A DNA stretch of 64,000 nt from Calothrix sp. NIES-2098 (GCA_002368175.1 AP018172.1:3036001-3100000), one strand, 5' to 3'; positions 52,943-62,373 are shown, numbered from the stretch's first letter. The notes: a model not told the origin generated them from the sequence alone. Program-made: numbers and translations.

Positions 52943-53839
52943 ATGTTCTCTAGTTTTCTTCCATCACAAGTTAATCAAATCAAAGACTTAGAGGCGATCG
53001 CTGTCGTTGCTAGTATAGAAACAATTGCGCTTGTAACTCCCCTTAGCCAACAGCCAATCCTCACAACTTATATTCATAAAGGCCGGGGAGGAACACCGAT
53101 TCTGCTACTACACGGCTTCGACAGTTCCATCCTAGAGTTCCGGCTGCTGTTGCCATTACTTGCGGCTGAAAATGAAACATGGGCAGTAGATTTGTTAGGT
53201 TTTGGCTTTACACAAAGGCAAAAAGAAATCCAATACAGTCCAGATACAATCAAAATTCATCTTTACGAATTTTGGGCAAATTTAATTAAAGAACCGATCG
53301 TACTAGTAGGTGCATCAATGGGAGGTGCAACTGCGATTGACTTTACTCTCACCTATCCTGAAATTGTGAAATCGCTAGTATTGATTAATAGTTTGGGTTA
53401 TACTGGCGCTCCCACCTTTAGCAAATACTTGTTTCCTCCTTTTGACTTTTTTGCTGTAGAATACCTGCGCCAACGCCACATTTTGGCATTCAATATAGGC
53501 AGTACTTTAGCTAATTTAGATCCAAAAATTCTTTCGGCTATTCAGTGCGCCATGCTACACCAAGAAATGCCTGGTTGGTATGATGCCATGATTTCTTATG
53601 TCAAAACTGGTGGTTACACTAACTTGGCGAATAGAATTGCCCAAGTAGATAAACCAACACTAATTTTATGGGGAGAAAATGATGATATGCTGGCATCTGG
53701 AGATGCAGAAAAATTTCAGAAAGATATTGCCAATTCTCAACTAATCAAGCTGAAAAATTGTGGTCACGCTCCTCAAATAGAACAACCACAAATAACATCT
53801 CAACATATTTTGCAGTTTTTGCAATATGGCGATTTTTAA
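52943..53839 (+). CDS. Alpha/beta hydrolase
   Basis: The protein (298 residues from ATG 52943) has the oxyanion segment LLLHGFDSSILEFRLLLP, the nucleophile elbow GASMGGAT with Ser125 and the late His in KNCGHAPQIEQP. The acid is likely Asp in WGENDDML. The general shape is that of pheophytinase/haloalkane-type hydrolases, with a cap of about 60 residues. It follows the PaO-type gene, 190 bases after it, with a MITE-like element between. A role in chlorophyll breakdown is possible from this context only. No strong ribosome binding site is seen before the start. Confidence 0.8.
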   Translation: MFSSFLPSQVNQIKDLEAIAVVASIETIALVTPLSQQPILTTYIHKGRGGTPILLLHGFDSSILEFRLLLPLLAAENETWAVDLLGFGFTQRQKEIQYSPDTIKIHLYEFWANLIKEPIVLVGASMGGATAIDFTLTYPEIVKSLVLINSLGYTGAPTFSKYLFPPFDFFAVEYLRQRHILAFNIGSTLANLDPKILSAIQCAMLHQEMPGWYDAMISYVKTGGYTNLANRIAQVDKPTLILWGENDDMLASGDAEKFQKDIANSQLIKLKNCGHAPQIEQPQITSQHILQFLQYGDF

Positions 53840-54273
53840 TCATACTGATAAATATAAATCCAGTCACCAAGCTTCAAAATAGGAGATGCACTATATGTAG
53901 CGATCGCCTGTTCAATAAATATTTATATCACGTTCATTTGATGATAAGTAATCACGCAAAATTAATTACAGTCATTGGGAGCGTTCGCTGTTCGGCGGAG
54001 CAAACTACGATCGATTTTAGCGAACAAGCAGAATGGAAGGGAGTTTTCTTGTATTTACCTTTGTGAGTGTTTGTTATCAGGCGATCGCCGCAATAGGAAC
54101 GATCGCCATCTCGTGCTTCAGCTACCAACCAGGTTAGATCTCAATGGGGAATGGTGTTATGACATGGGAATCGATCGCGCCGCAGCTCAGTTGATGCAGT
54201 CTCACAATTGCGGAACTAAACTATAGCTGGCGATCGCTCAGAGTTCTTTCATCACTCTAGCCAGATCAAATAT
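53840..54273. other. Intergenic region with a truncated dispersed element
   Basis: About 430 bases without a supported gene. At 53972-54003 a truncated copy of the 49033 element is present. Weak open frames across the region have no recognisable family. Confidence 0.4.
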
Positions 54274-54696
54274 CTATCGGTCGTATCGGTCGTTTCTATC
54301 GTATCTGTCGTCATATCGGTCGTTTCTATCGTATCTGTCGTTGTATCGGTCGTTTCTGTCGTATCTGTCGTCGTATCTGTCGTTTCTATCGTATCTATCG
54401 TTTCTGTTATTTCTGCGATCGCGAACTACAAACTGAGCGCGGCAACCATTTCTCACCCAGATACGATTTCTGTTATAGCCCCAATTATTTCTACAACTGG
54501 TGTCAGATAATTGTTTGATCAGGCGCACTCCTCGTACTCTACCTCTTGTAGATATCGAGCAGCTATGCGGCTGACCATCATGGCTTTCACAGGTTATAAC
54601 CTGCTGCTGGGCTGAAGCTGGGCTAGCAATGCTCAAAAGCGTACCTAAACTGAGGCTGGCCAAGGTGGCAGCAATTGCAGGAAAGCGAGTAATCAT
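54274..54696 (-). CDS. Exported DUF3011 protein with DRYDRND tandem repeats
   Basis: The 140-residue protein has a signal peptide (cleavage near residue 29, ASA-QQQ). Residues 31-92 form a DUF3011 domain: ITCES, CSIS, then WGYNRNRIWVRNGCRAQFV. The remainder is a tandem of RYDRNDRYDD units, making a highly charged and likely disordered tail. At DNA level the tail is a run of TATCGGTCGT-type units. The role is unknown; secreted Cys-rich DUF3011 domains are common in cyanobacteria. Confidence 0.8.
   Translation of the reverse strand: MITRFPAIAATLASLSLGTLLSIASPASAQQQVITCESHDGQPHSCSISTRGRVRGVRLIKQLSDTSCRNNWGYNRNRIWVRNGCRAQFVVRDRRNNRNDRYDRNDRYDDRYDRNDRYNDRYDRNDRYDDRYDRNDRYDR
54280..54410. repeat. 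Tandem short repeat encoding DRYDRND units
   Basis: Units built from TATCGGTCGT/TCTATCGTATC repeat many times on the minus strand with single-base variation and in frame. Slippage would change the tail length of the protein. Confidence 0.6.
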
Positions 54697-54850
54697 ATTA
54701 TTAGATGTTTTGAAAAAATATTTACTTACTATTGTAATCTATATTTCGCAACCGTAAATCTACCCTAACAATATAATGTTAGGGTAATGTTTTTTTGTGA
54801 GTAAATTAATTTCTGGCAGCTTAGGCGAGCGTACTTCTGGCTGTGAATGA

Positions 54851-55417
54851 TTACTTATCTTTTGAGTTGCTGACAATTACCAAACACTCGTTTGGTGCCT
54901 TAGCCAGCATATCGTTGAAGGCGGGAGTATAACGACCATCTTCATCAACAACTTTACGCAGCGTATAATCACCAAAACCAGTAATAAAACCTAACCAAAC
55001 GTTCTGGCGTTGCCATGTTTCTCCATTTTGAGAATTTTCATCTTGGGTCATAGTGAAATTTGCGAGCCACTGAGGAATCTGCAATCCGAACGCAAAGGGT
55101 ATAATTTGCGATCGCTTTAAGGTTGCATCTTCAAACTGAATTTTGTAGGTAAACCGAGATAATTGGGCACCAACAAGCAATAGAAATCCCGGAAGCGAGT
55201 CATGAAAAGTCCACTGTACAGGGCCATAGACAGGTAGAACCAAGCTCAAGTTTTGCGTATCCCACTCCAAGTTGTACATTGTGATGCAAGTATCAGGAAG
55301 CGGATTGCCATCCATAAAAAATACACCTTTGAGAGGTGTTGGTAATTTTGTTTCGGCGATCTGGAGCATCCAAGTTGCAATATTGTCGAGTTGCTTTTTC
55401 TCGATTGATTGATTCAT
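54851..55417 (-). CDS. Unknown protein, third gene of the lipoxygenase/P450 operon
   Basis: The 188-residue protein has no signal peptide or membrane segment. Aromatic and beta-type segments alternate (VFFMDGNPLPDTCITMYNLEW, then GPVQWTFHDSLPGFLLLVGAQ; split here for reading) and a small helix ends the chain. I do not recognise the family. It starts 23 bases after the P450 stop, with GAGAGGAAAGAAGT before the ATG, so it is co-transcribed with the P450 and lipoxygenase genes. A lipid-binding or product-processing role can only be guessed from that. Confidence 0.6.
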   Translation of the reverse strand: MNQSIEKKQLDNIATWMLQIAETKLPTPLKGVFFMDGNPLPDTCITMYNLEWDTQNLSLVLPVYGPVQWTFHDSLPGFLLLVGAQLSRFTYKIQFEDATLKRSQIIPFAFGLQIPQWLANFTMTQDENSQNGETWQRQNVWLGFITGFGDYTLRKVVDEDGRYTPAFNDMLAKAPNECLVIVSNSKDK

Positions 55418-55440
55418 TACTTCTTTCCTCTCTCAAAAAC

Positions 55441-56790
55441 TTACCGTTTTGAAGCAAAGCCTTGTAGAACTAAATTATTCGGAGTGACAGCAGTTACTTT
55501 TTCAAAATCCCACTTTACTTCTGTAAATGAGTTCCATTGATAATTTTTGAACAAATACAAACAGAACATTTGAATTAAGCCAATTGATAAAGCTCTGCCA
55601 GGACAAACTCGCTCATGTCCTTCACCATTCCAAGATAAAATATCAGAAAAATCCCGCGTTAAATCAAAATTATCGGGATTTTTGTATCTATTAGCATCCC
55701 GATTAGCTGTAAAAATAGAACCAAGCAAGCGAGTTCCCCTTTGAAACGGACAACGCTGTGTACCAATTTCAACCTCACCTCTTTCTGTGGAAAGCTGGCT
55801 AACAAACCGTACAGGCGGATAGAGACGGGCTGTTTCTAGAATTACCTTATTGAGCAATGTTGACTGTGCTAAAGCATATCCACTCGGAGTATCCTTGCCA
55901 TCCCAAACCGCATTAACTTCTGAAATTACGTCATTTCTTAAAGCATTATCTAAGCATAAAACACCAATTACAGATCCTAAAAGCGCACTCGTGCCAGCAG
56001 TACCAGCAATATGAATCATATCGAACAAGCTATTAGCAATTTGGTGTGCGTTCAACTGATATTGGGCACCTGTGGCTAGATATAATGACCATCTTGGCGA
56101 TTGTTTATATCGCTCAATTAAACGCTGGCGATGGCGAATATTTGGTGATGTTTTGAATGACAGTAGATATTTGCTAATAAAATTTGGTAAGGATGCGAGA
56201 GCCAAACCTTTAATATAGGCAGCCGATGCAGTAATTTCTTCCTCAGATAATGAAATTTGGAAAACAAGTTCGTGCAAAATTGCCACCATCATCCTAGGCA
56301 AATCGTTACCGATATGTAATTGGCCTTGTATAGCAGCTTTTGACAAAGATTTATTAACTAACTGCCCTAAAAACTCTGCCTGTTCGGTTGGATTTGGTAA
56401 AGCTTGCAAAAATACAGCACGAATTCCTGTATGTTCATTACCATTCATTCCCAAACTCAGTGGATTATTGAGCATATAGCTTGGGGCGAGGATTCTAATA
56501 ATACCTAAATCATTTCCTCGCACTTGCGGCTCAACTTGCATTAGTTCCCTCACTTGCGCATGAGAGGAATGCATAATTGCTTGGTCTACTGCGAAAAATT
56601 TGTCTCCGATATTGTCCTTACGGATGTAGAGAAAGTCTCGCCATGCCCTGAGCATGGTCAAACCATCCATATAATAGAGACCTAAGCGCAGCAACTTGCC
56701 AATGGCAGTGTTATAACCGACCTTGGCTAGAATACGTGAAAACCGTATCTGGCGTCTGTGGGCTTTGAGAACTTTATTTTTGAGTTCCAT
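55441..56790 (-). CDS. Cytochrome P450, possible fatty acid hydroperoxide-metabolising type
   Basis: The 449-residue protein (ATG 56790) has the ExxR motif (ETAR, about residues 319-322) and the heme loop WNGEGHERVCPGRALS with Cys at about 396. Between the glycine and the heme Cys there is one residue more than in most P450 proteins. The I helix reads HIAGTAGTSALLGS and lacks the acid-alcohol pair used for oxygen activation. CYP74-type P450 proteins, which rearrange fatty acid hydroperoxides, also lack it. Together with the lipoxygenase gene upstream (93 bases), a hydroperoxide-processing role is likely but is inference. Confidence 0.75.
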   Translation of the reverse strand: MELKNKVLKAHRRQIRFSRILAKVGYNTAIGKLLRLGLYYMDGLTMLRAWRDFLYIRKDNIGDKFFAVDQAIMHSSHAQVRELMQVEPQVRGNDLGIIRILAPSYMLNNPLSLGMNGNEHTGIRAVFLQALPNPTEQAEFLGQLVNKSLSKAAIQGQLHIGNDLPRMMVAILHELVFQISLSEEEITASAAYIKGLALASLPNFISKYLLSFKTSPNIRHRQRLIERYKQSPRWSLYLATGAQYQLNAHQIANSLFDMIHIAGTAGTSALLGSVIGVLCLDNALRNDVISEVNAVWDGKDTPSGYALAQSTLLNKVILETARLYPPVRFVSQLSTERGEVEIGTQRCPFQRGTRLLGSIFTANRDANRYKNPDNFDLTRDFSDILSWNGEGHERVCPGRALSIGLIQMFCLYLFKNYQWNSFTEVKWDFEKVTAVTPNNLVLQGFASKR

Positions 56791-56853
56791 AATCTTCAAT
56801 TAGGGATAGGGGAGGCAGAGGGGCAGGGAGCAGGGAGCAGGGGGATAAGGGAG

Positions 56854-56882
56854 AAATGACAAATGACCAATGACCAATGACA
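56854..56882. repeat. Heptanucleotide STRR-type repeat
   Basis: Units AATGACA, AATGACC, AATGACC and AATGACA follow each other between the lipoxygenase and P450 genes, after a second low-complexity block (CAGGGAGCAGGGAGCAGG, 56825). Such short tandem repeats are common in Nostoc-type genomes. Confidence 0.7.
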
Positions 56883-56883
56883 A

Positions 56884-58773
56884 TTAGATATTAATACTCT
56901 GCGGAATTTTAGAAGGGAGCAGATATTCATAGGCGGGACGGTTCAAGTTGCGCTGATTGATGGTATGTTCAACCTGCTGGAGATTTGTTTGGAATGTCTG
57001 CAACAAAGGTTGTACGCGGCGATCGCTAAAGTATCCCTCTGGATATTCCCCTAGTCTGTTGTAATATACAGCACCTAATAAACCGAGTAAGTTGTATTGC
57101 CGTTGTGCCTGGTCTAAGGGTGAGAGTAAATTTAAGTAGTCTTGCTCAGTCACGTCTCCTTTGAGAGTTGAAGCTGGCAAATAACCAGCCAATGGTAAGG
57201 CTGCGGCATAGCCCATCAAATCTTTCTGAGGAAAGTTCACTGCCGCATGTTGAGCGCTGGCGGTAAAAATAATTAGCGTAGCGGCATCTATTAGATATTC
57301 TCGCGTCTGGATACGTCCATCTTCGCCAAAATCGCTGATGCGACCACCATCGTAAGCTTGGACTTCAGTTGCCCACTTTTGCAGGGCTGCATCATTCTGA
57401 ATGTCGTTATCTGTAGCGTAGTAAAGGTTTAGGTAGTCCGCAACCCATCCATGAATCGCATCCCAGACTAACAATGCATCATCCCGGTAAGGATACACAG
57501 GTAGCAATTTCGGATCGTCTACACCGCGCTGCTGAAATTGCTTGCGTAACATGGCGCTATTGAAGCCATAGCTTTGCAAGCCGCGCACTGCTAAAACCCG
57601 CGAGTTATCAATTGTTGATGAGAGCAATCTATCTACCCCACCGCCACGAGCGATTAAAATCCGTTGGGCGGCATCGTTAATTGCTAAAGTGCCCTCAAAA
57701 TGGGCACGTAGCAGTATGCCCAGGGGATGATTGGCTGGTAGCTGGCGCTGGGTGGCCATGACAAAAGCACCAACGAACAGGTGAGTTCGGGCTAGGTGGG
57801 TGACAGGTTCGTGAAAGTTGGCATCTGCTATTTGCACAATAGTTTTGGCAAACAGCCAAGCATATTTACCCGATTTAGGGGTGATAATGGGGTAATCGGG
57901 GCCTGGAGTTTGGCCGCATTGTATGGCGACTGGGCGCAGTAAGCGAGAAGGATCTGAGCCTTTGGGTAAAGCAAACAGTGCTAGGGGTGCATAAACATAT
58001 TTTTGTTTTTGGGGATATGTACCGTTGAGCGCCCCCTCGAAAATTCCATAATCTGTGAGGTAAAGTCTGCCTTCTTCCCCAGCGGCTTGTAATGAATCAT
58101 CAGTTCCCATTACGGCTTGGTAATGTTCGTCTGTGACTGGAAAGCGATCGCTCAAGCTAGTGACTCGCTGAATCATCACGGGATTGTAGCCAGCTACTCG
58201 CATATAGGCAAACACTCTATCTTCTTGGAAAGTTTTGCCAATCTTCGGAACTTCAATTACGGGAAACAACCTTTCATAATCGTTCAGGCTAGCTACATGA
58301 CCTGTGGGATGTCCTTCATACAGCAACTCAATGACGCGATTGAGCGCATCTCTAAGGATTACGAGTCCGTTTTCTTTGAGAATAGAGAACAACAGATCGT
58401 CAAGTTCGTGAAAATCTTTAGATATTCCTTTAACTAAAAACTGCGGGATAATTTGCAGAACTCGCGCAACAATACTGACATTGAACGGTATCGCTCCCTT
58501 GAGTATGGCTTCCAAGATAAACATTTTGACATCATCGCGAATCGACTTGGAACCGCGATTGCCTCGGTTGGTAATCAAAGTATTAACAAAAAGATTGCGT
58601 AACTGCTGGGCTAACAAAAAATACCAGTTCGTAGAGAACCGTTCCCTAGTAGGAAGCTCATCCACCATCGCGATCGGTGGAATATGGGTGTAGTTATATT
58701 GATATTCCTGCCTAGCAACCTCCAGGCTTGCAATAACGGGAATTATTGAATTGTTTTGTGGTGAAGCAGTCAT
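56884..58773 (-). CDS. Lipoxygenase family protein
   Basis: The 629-residue protein has the full iron ligand set of lipoxygenases: His326 and His331 (THLARTHLFVGAFVMATQRQ), His509 and Asn513 (SAQHAAVNFP) and the C-terminal Ile629. The N-terminal PLAT domain of plant enzymes is missing, so the protein is the catalytic part only. Lipoxygenases add dioxygen to polyunsaturated fatty acids to give hydroperoxides. It is the first gene of a minus-strand operon with the P450 and an unknown gene. Regio- and stereochemistry cannot be read from this sequence by eye. Confidence 0.92.
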   Translation of the reverse strand: MTASPQNNSIIPVIASLEVARQEYQYNYTHIPPIAMVDELPTRERFSTNWYFLLAQQLRNLFVNTLITNRGNRGSKSIRDDVKMFILEAILKGAIPFNVSIVARVLQIIPQFLVKGISKDFHELDDLLFSILKENGLVILRDALNRVIELLYEGHPTGHVASLNDYERLFPVIEVPKIGKTFQEDRVFAYMRVAGYNPVMIQRVTSLSDRFPVTDEHYQAVMGTDDSLQAAGEEGRLYLTDYGIFEGALNGTYPQKQKYVYAPLALFALPKGSDPSRLLRPVAIQCGQTPGPDYPIITPKSGKYAWLFAKTIVQIADANFHEPVTHLARTHLFVGAFVMATQRQLPANHPLGILLRAHFEGTLAINDAAQRILIARGGGVDRLLSSTIDNSRVLAVRGLQSYGFNSAMLRKQFQQRGVDDPKLLPVYPYRDDALLVWDAIHGWVADYLNLYYATDNDIQNDAALQKWATEVQAYDGGRISDFGEDGRIQTREYLIDAATLIIFTASAQHAAVNFPQKDLMGYAAALPLAGYLPASTLKGDVTEQDYLNLLSPLDQAQRQYNLLGLLGAVYYNRLGEYPEGYFSDRRVQPLLQTFQTNLQQVEHTINQRNLNRPAYEYLLPSKIPQSINI

Positions 58774-59116
58774 GGATCTTCTTGTATGTACTGTTCAAAG
58801 AGAACTTCAAATATTCTTTGCGTTGATGAGGTGGATGGGATGGACTAACTCTGTCTTGTAGAGCTTATCGAATTATTCTGCCCAAGTGGCTATTATTGAT
58901 AGGTTGTGTTGCAAAAATTTGTAGGGGATAAGACTCCTGTATAAATTTCCACTAATTATGTAGCTATTGTAAAAATATTGGCAACAAACTTAAAATTATG
59001 CTTTACCAGAGATTAACCCTTTATTAACCTTGCTTGTTTTACCCTAGCCAAAGAGCATCGCAGCTAGCCTGATGCAAAACATAGGTAGAAAAACAAGCAA
59101 TCGCAGGGACGTTTTC
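58774..59116. other. Divergent promoter region between lipoxygenase and the cNMP-binding gene
   Basis: About 340 bases. No coding remnant or clear repeat is seen; promoters for both genes must lie here. Confidence 0.35.
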
Positions 59117-59500
59117 ATGTTAAATCCCGTACAAACTCTCGCTATCTTTCAAAAACAACCAGATCCTAAAGTATTTTCCGCAGGACAAGTGATATTTCAA
59201 GCCGGAGAACCAGGCGATTGTATGTATGGCGTTATCGAAGGCGAGGTTGATATATTAGTCGATGGCAAGGTGGTAGAAACGATCGCATCTGGAGAAGTGT
59301 TTGCGATTGGAGCCTTGGTAGGAGTAAAAAATAGAACTTATACAGCTATTGCCAAAACAGATTGTCAACTTGCTTTCCTTGACGAACAAAGGTTTCTGTT
59401 TGCAGTTCAAGAAACTCCGATGTTCGCCCTGCAAGTGATGAAAAATTACTCAGAACGTCTGACTCGTGTTGAGCAACAACTCTCCAGTCTGACAGTCTAA
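59117..59500 (+). CDS. Cyclic nucleotide-binding domain protein without DNA-binding part
   Basis: ATG 59117 has AGGGA eight bases ahead; the protein has 127 residues. It is a single cNMP-binding domain (residues 15-110): FSAGQVIFQAGEPGDCMYGV, IASGEVFAIGALVG, and NRTYTAIAKTDCQLAFLDE. The phosphate-binding cassette lacks the usual Arg (GEVFAIGAL), so nucleotide binding is doubtful. There is no helix-turn-helix. It is divergent to the lipoxygenase operon. Confidence 0.85.
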   Translation: MLNPVQTLAIFQKQPDPKVFSAGQVIFQAGEPGDCMYGVIEGEVDILVDGKVVETIASGEVFAIGALVGVKNRTYTAIAKTDCQLAFLDEQRFLFAVQETPMFALQVMKNYSERLTRVEQQLSSLTV

Positions 59501-59577
59501 TTGAGAGTTGGGATTATTTAAGATATTTTAGGCGATCGCCTCAATATGGTAGAAAGTGCGATCGCAAAATCAGTTCG

Positions 59578-59614
59578 TATAAAACAAAAGAAACCACTGT
59601 CTAACAATGGTTTC
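59578..59614 (-). terminator. Terminator of the methyltransferase gene
   Basis: On the minus strand GAAACCATTG and CAGTGGTTTC form a stem around TTAGA (one mismatch), followed by TTTTGTTTT. It lies about 40 bases past the stop. Confidence 0.75.
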
Positions 59615-59649
59615 AAAATAATTTCAGAATGCCGTAACTATTTTATCGC

Positions 59650-60552
59650 TTACTCAAGTGGATCGCTGTAGGCACTAAAGCCATAAGCCAACGTCTCTTT
59701 CCAAGCATCCGCAGGCTTCAGGCTTCTATTAATCGCTTTCGCAAACGGTAGTGGAATCCCTTTGATCGTTTCTGGTAAGATTGCATATTCTGTTGTTGGT
59801 TCCACTATATATTGCGGACACTTGGTTTTTATACCAGCAGCATTCAACATTTCCTGAATTTCAACGGCTGAATATTGCTTGAGATAAATCGGGTTTTTAC
59901 TAAAGATATTTATACTTCTAATAAAATTATGGATAATGTGAGAAGGACAAGCCTTGTTATGGAAAGAATGATTAAAAACAAAACTTCCACCAGGTTTTAA
60001 TACTCGAAATATTTCAGACAATAAATTTCTTAACTGCAAATCTGGGATATGCATAAATACACAGTTAGAAATTACTAAATCTACAGAATTATCTTCTAAA
60101 GGTAAGATTTCGGCAGAATTGCAAATTATATTAAATTGTGCGCCTGGGAAAAAATCATATTCTTGTTTAACTCTAATTAAGCGCCGTAATAAAGATTCAG
60201 AGATATCAATAGCAAAGTATTTTTGACATCTGAGATTTTTTTCTATTGAAAGATGCAATGGCGCACGACCGTAACCACAACCAATCTCCAGAATAGAATC
60301 AACAGATTTATTCATGGGGAATTTATTCCAAGTGCCACCAGGTCTACCACCTAATAAGGTGTAATCTTGTTTAATGGGTGATGTTTCTGGAACTTGCTCA
60401 ATTTTTTGGGAACCATAGTAAGTCTTACCAATAGCATCCCATTTTTGTTTATGTTCAGTACTATTTAACTGTTCGTAGTTCTTAGGAAAATAAATGCCAT
60501 CCCGAAGCTGAAATTCGCTTAAGCTACTTCCGGATTTTGCTAATTGAGTCAT
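59650..60552 (-). CDS. Class I SAM-dependent methyltransferase
   Basis: The 300-residue protein has a methyltransferase domain (about residues 85-200) with ILEIGCGYGRAPLHLS (motif I), CNSAEILPLEDNSVDLVISN and RVLKPGGSFVFNHSF. The N terminus with HKQKWDAIGKTYYG and the C terminus (KEWG-less, LAYGFSAYSDPLE) give no clue to the substrate. A terminator follows, so it is its own unit. Confidence 0.82.
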   Translation of the reverse strand: MTQLAKSGSSLSEFQLRDGIYFPKNYEQLNSTEHKQKWDAIGKTYYGSQKIEQVPETSPIKQDYTLLGGRPGGTWNKFPMNKSVDSILEIGCGYGRAPLHLSIEKNLRCQKYFAIDISESLLRRLIRVKQEYDFFPGAQFNIICNSAEILPLEDNSVDLVISNCVFMHIPDLQLRNLLSEIFRVLKPGGSFVFNHSFHNKACPSHIIHNFIRSINIFSKNPIYLKQYSAVEIQEMLNAAGIKTKCPQYIVEPTTEYAILPETIKGIPLPFAKAINRSLKPADAWKETLAYGFSAYSDPLE

Positions 60553-60864
60553 AAGAGTATTTTTGATGTATAGCTAGCTATTTTTCTTGTTATACTCCTA
60601 ACCCCTGATTAAGTGCAAGCGTCATTTTATTTACTTACATTAATCAAAAATACATAAACTAATTACAAAATTATTGCTACTTTTAATAATTACTCAAAAA
60701 CGCGGTGGTCTGCTGCCAATAAATTTGTTAAAAAACAATATTTGCTAAATCATATAAAATCAAAAAATTATACTTTGTCAGTAGATTTACGCTGAAAGGC
60801 TTAAATCGGTTTACAAATACTTTAAATTTAAATATAGACTGGAATTCTTGGAGACTGTGCTGGA
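60553..60864. other. Divergent promoter region
   Basis: AT-rich 312 bases between the methyltransferase and FAD enzyme genes; no coding remnant or repeat seen. Confidence 0.35.
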
Positions 60865-62373
60865 ATGAATGAAGGGTCACAACAACGGGTAGTGGTGGTA
60901 GGAGCAGGTTGGGCTGGTTTAGGTGCAACTTACCACTTGGCAAAACAAGGATACGATGTAACGCTTCTCGAAGCAGGGCCTTATCCTGGGGGATTAGTTG
61001 CTGGGTGGAAAACATCCGCAGGACGTTCTGTAGAAGCTGGTATACATGGGTTTTGGTATCCGTATCGCAATATTTTTGCCTTAATTCATGAGTTAGGTAT
61101 TAATCCTTTTACATCTTGGACTCGTTCTGCGCAATATTCCCCTGCGGGTTTGGAAGTGGAATCGCCAATTTTTCAAGAGTTACCGCGACTCCCCTCACCC
61201 CTAGGAACTTTTCTCTACACTCAGTTTCAGCGTTTGCCATTAATTGACCGTTTGAGTGCCTTACCTTTACTTTACTCTGTGGTTGATTTTGATAATTCAC
61301 ATGATGCTTGGCGGCGTTACGATTTTGTCACGGCGCGGGAATTATTTAAAGATTTTGGGGTTTCGGCGCGACTGTATAAAGAAGCGTTTGAACCAATGTT
61401 ATTAGTAGGCTTGTTTGCGCCTGGGGAACAATGTTCAGCCGCCGCAACTTTAGGAATGCTGTACTTTTTCATTCTGGCTCACCAATCTGATTTTGATGTG
61501 GTTTGGTGTCGGGGAACTGTAGGAGAAAAGATATTTCGTCCTTGGGTAGAAAGAATTGAAAAAGCTGGTGCCAAAGTTTTATCAAAGCGGCGAGTTACTG
61601 ACTTGATTGTTGATGATAATAATCGGGCAACAGGTGTAGTTTGTGATAATGAAGTATTCGATGCTGACGCTGTAATTTTTGCGGTTGGCGTCACGGGAAT
61701 GAAGAAAATTGTTGCTAACAGCCCTAGCTTACAAAGTCGGGAAGAATTTCGGAATATAAATAATTTAGGAGCAATTGATGTTTTAGCAACTCGCTTATGG
61801 TTTGACCGCAAAATTAATATTCCCCGTCCTTCTAATGCGTGTTTTGGATTTGATGCTACTACAGGTTGGACATTTTTTGATTTAAATACACTGCATGATG
61901 AATATAACAATGAACCAGGAACGGTAATTGAAGCTGATTTCTATCATGCAAATCAGTTTCTCAATTTGAGTGATGAGGATATTGTGGCAATAGTCCAACG
62001 TTATTTAGCAACTTGTGTACCAGAGTTTAGAGATGCAAAAGTAATTGACAGCAGTGTAATTCGTTTACCAAATGCAGTTACACATTTTGCACCTGGAAGT
62101 TATCGTCATATGTTACCTGCCAAGACAAGTTTGGCAAATGTGTTTATGAGTGGGGATTGGATTATTAACCGTCACGGCTCATGGTCGCAGGAAAAGGCTT
62201 ATGTTACGGGTTTAGAAGCTGCGAATTTGGTAGTGTCTTATTTAGGGAAGGGTCAGCGATCGCAGATTTTACCTGTAGAAGCAGATGAGGCACATATACA
62301 AGTAGCGCGATCGCTCAATCAAACAGTTCGTCAGTTAACTAAATCTATTTTGCCTGAATTTTGGTTGCCTTAA
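60865..62373 (+). CDS. Carotenoid-desaturase-like FAD-dependent oxidoreductase
   Basis: The 502-residue protein has the N-terminal dinucleotide fold (VVVVGAGWAGLGATYHL, residues 9-25), EAGPYPGGLVAGW, and the C-terminal VFMSGDWIINRHGSWSQEKAY signature of amine-oxidase/phytoene-desaturase-like enzymes. Its last 60 residues are helical. It is a paralogue-like relative of the FAD part of the protein at 40557, without Rieske or Tat signal. A carotenoid or other isoprenoid substrate is possible. The specific reaction is not clear. Confidence 0.8.
   Translation: MNEGSQQRVVVVGAGWAGLGATYHLAKQGYDVTLLEAGPYPGGLVAGWKTSAGRSVEAGIHGFWYPYRNIFALIHELGINPFTSWTRSAQYSPAGLEVESPIFQELPRLPSPLGTFLYTQFQRLPLIDRLSALPLLYSVVDFDNSHDAWRRYDFVTARELFKDFGVSARLYKEAFEPMLLVGLFAPGEQCSAAATLGMLYFFILAHQSDFDVVWCRGTVGEKIFRPWVERIEKAGAKVLSKRRVTDLIVDDNNRATGVVCDNEVFDADAVIFAVGVTGMKKIVANSPSLQSREEFRNINNLGAIDVLATRLWFDRKINIPRPSNACFGFDATTGWTFFDLNTLHDEYNNEPGTVIEADFYHANQFLNLSDEDIVAIVQRYLATCVPEFRDAKVIDSSVIRLPNAVTHFAPGSYRHMLPAKTSLANVFMSGDWIINRHGSWSQEKAYVTGLEAANLVVSYLGKGQRSQILPVEADEAHIQVARSLNQTVRQLTKSILPEFWLP

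Noticed and set aside
53758..54226. Two open frames after the alpha/beta hydrolase gene
   Set aside because: They cross a dispersed element and lack a ribosome binding site or known family.
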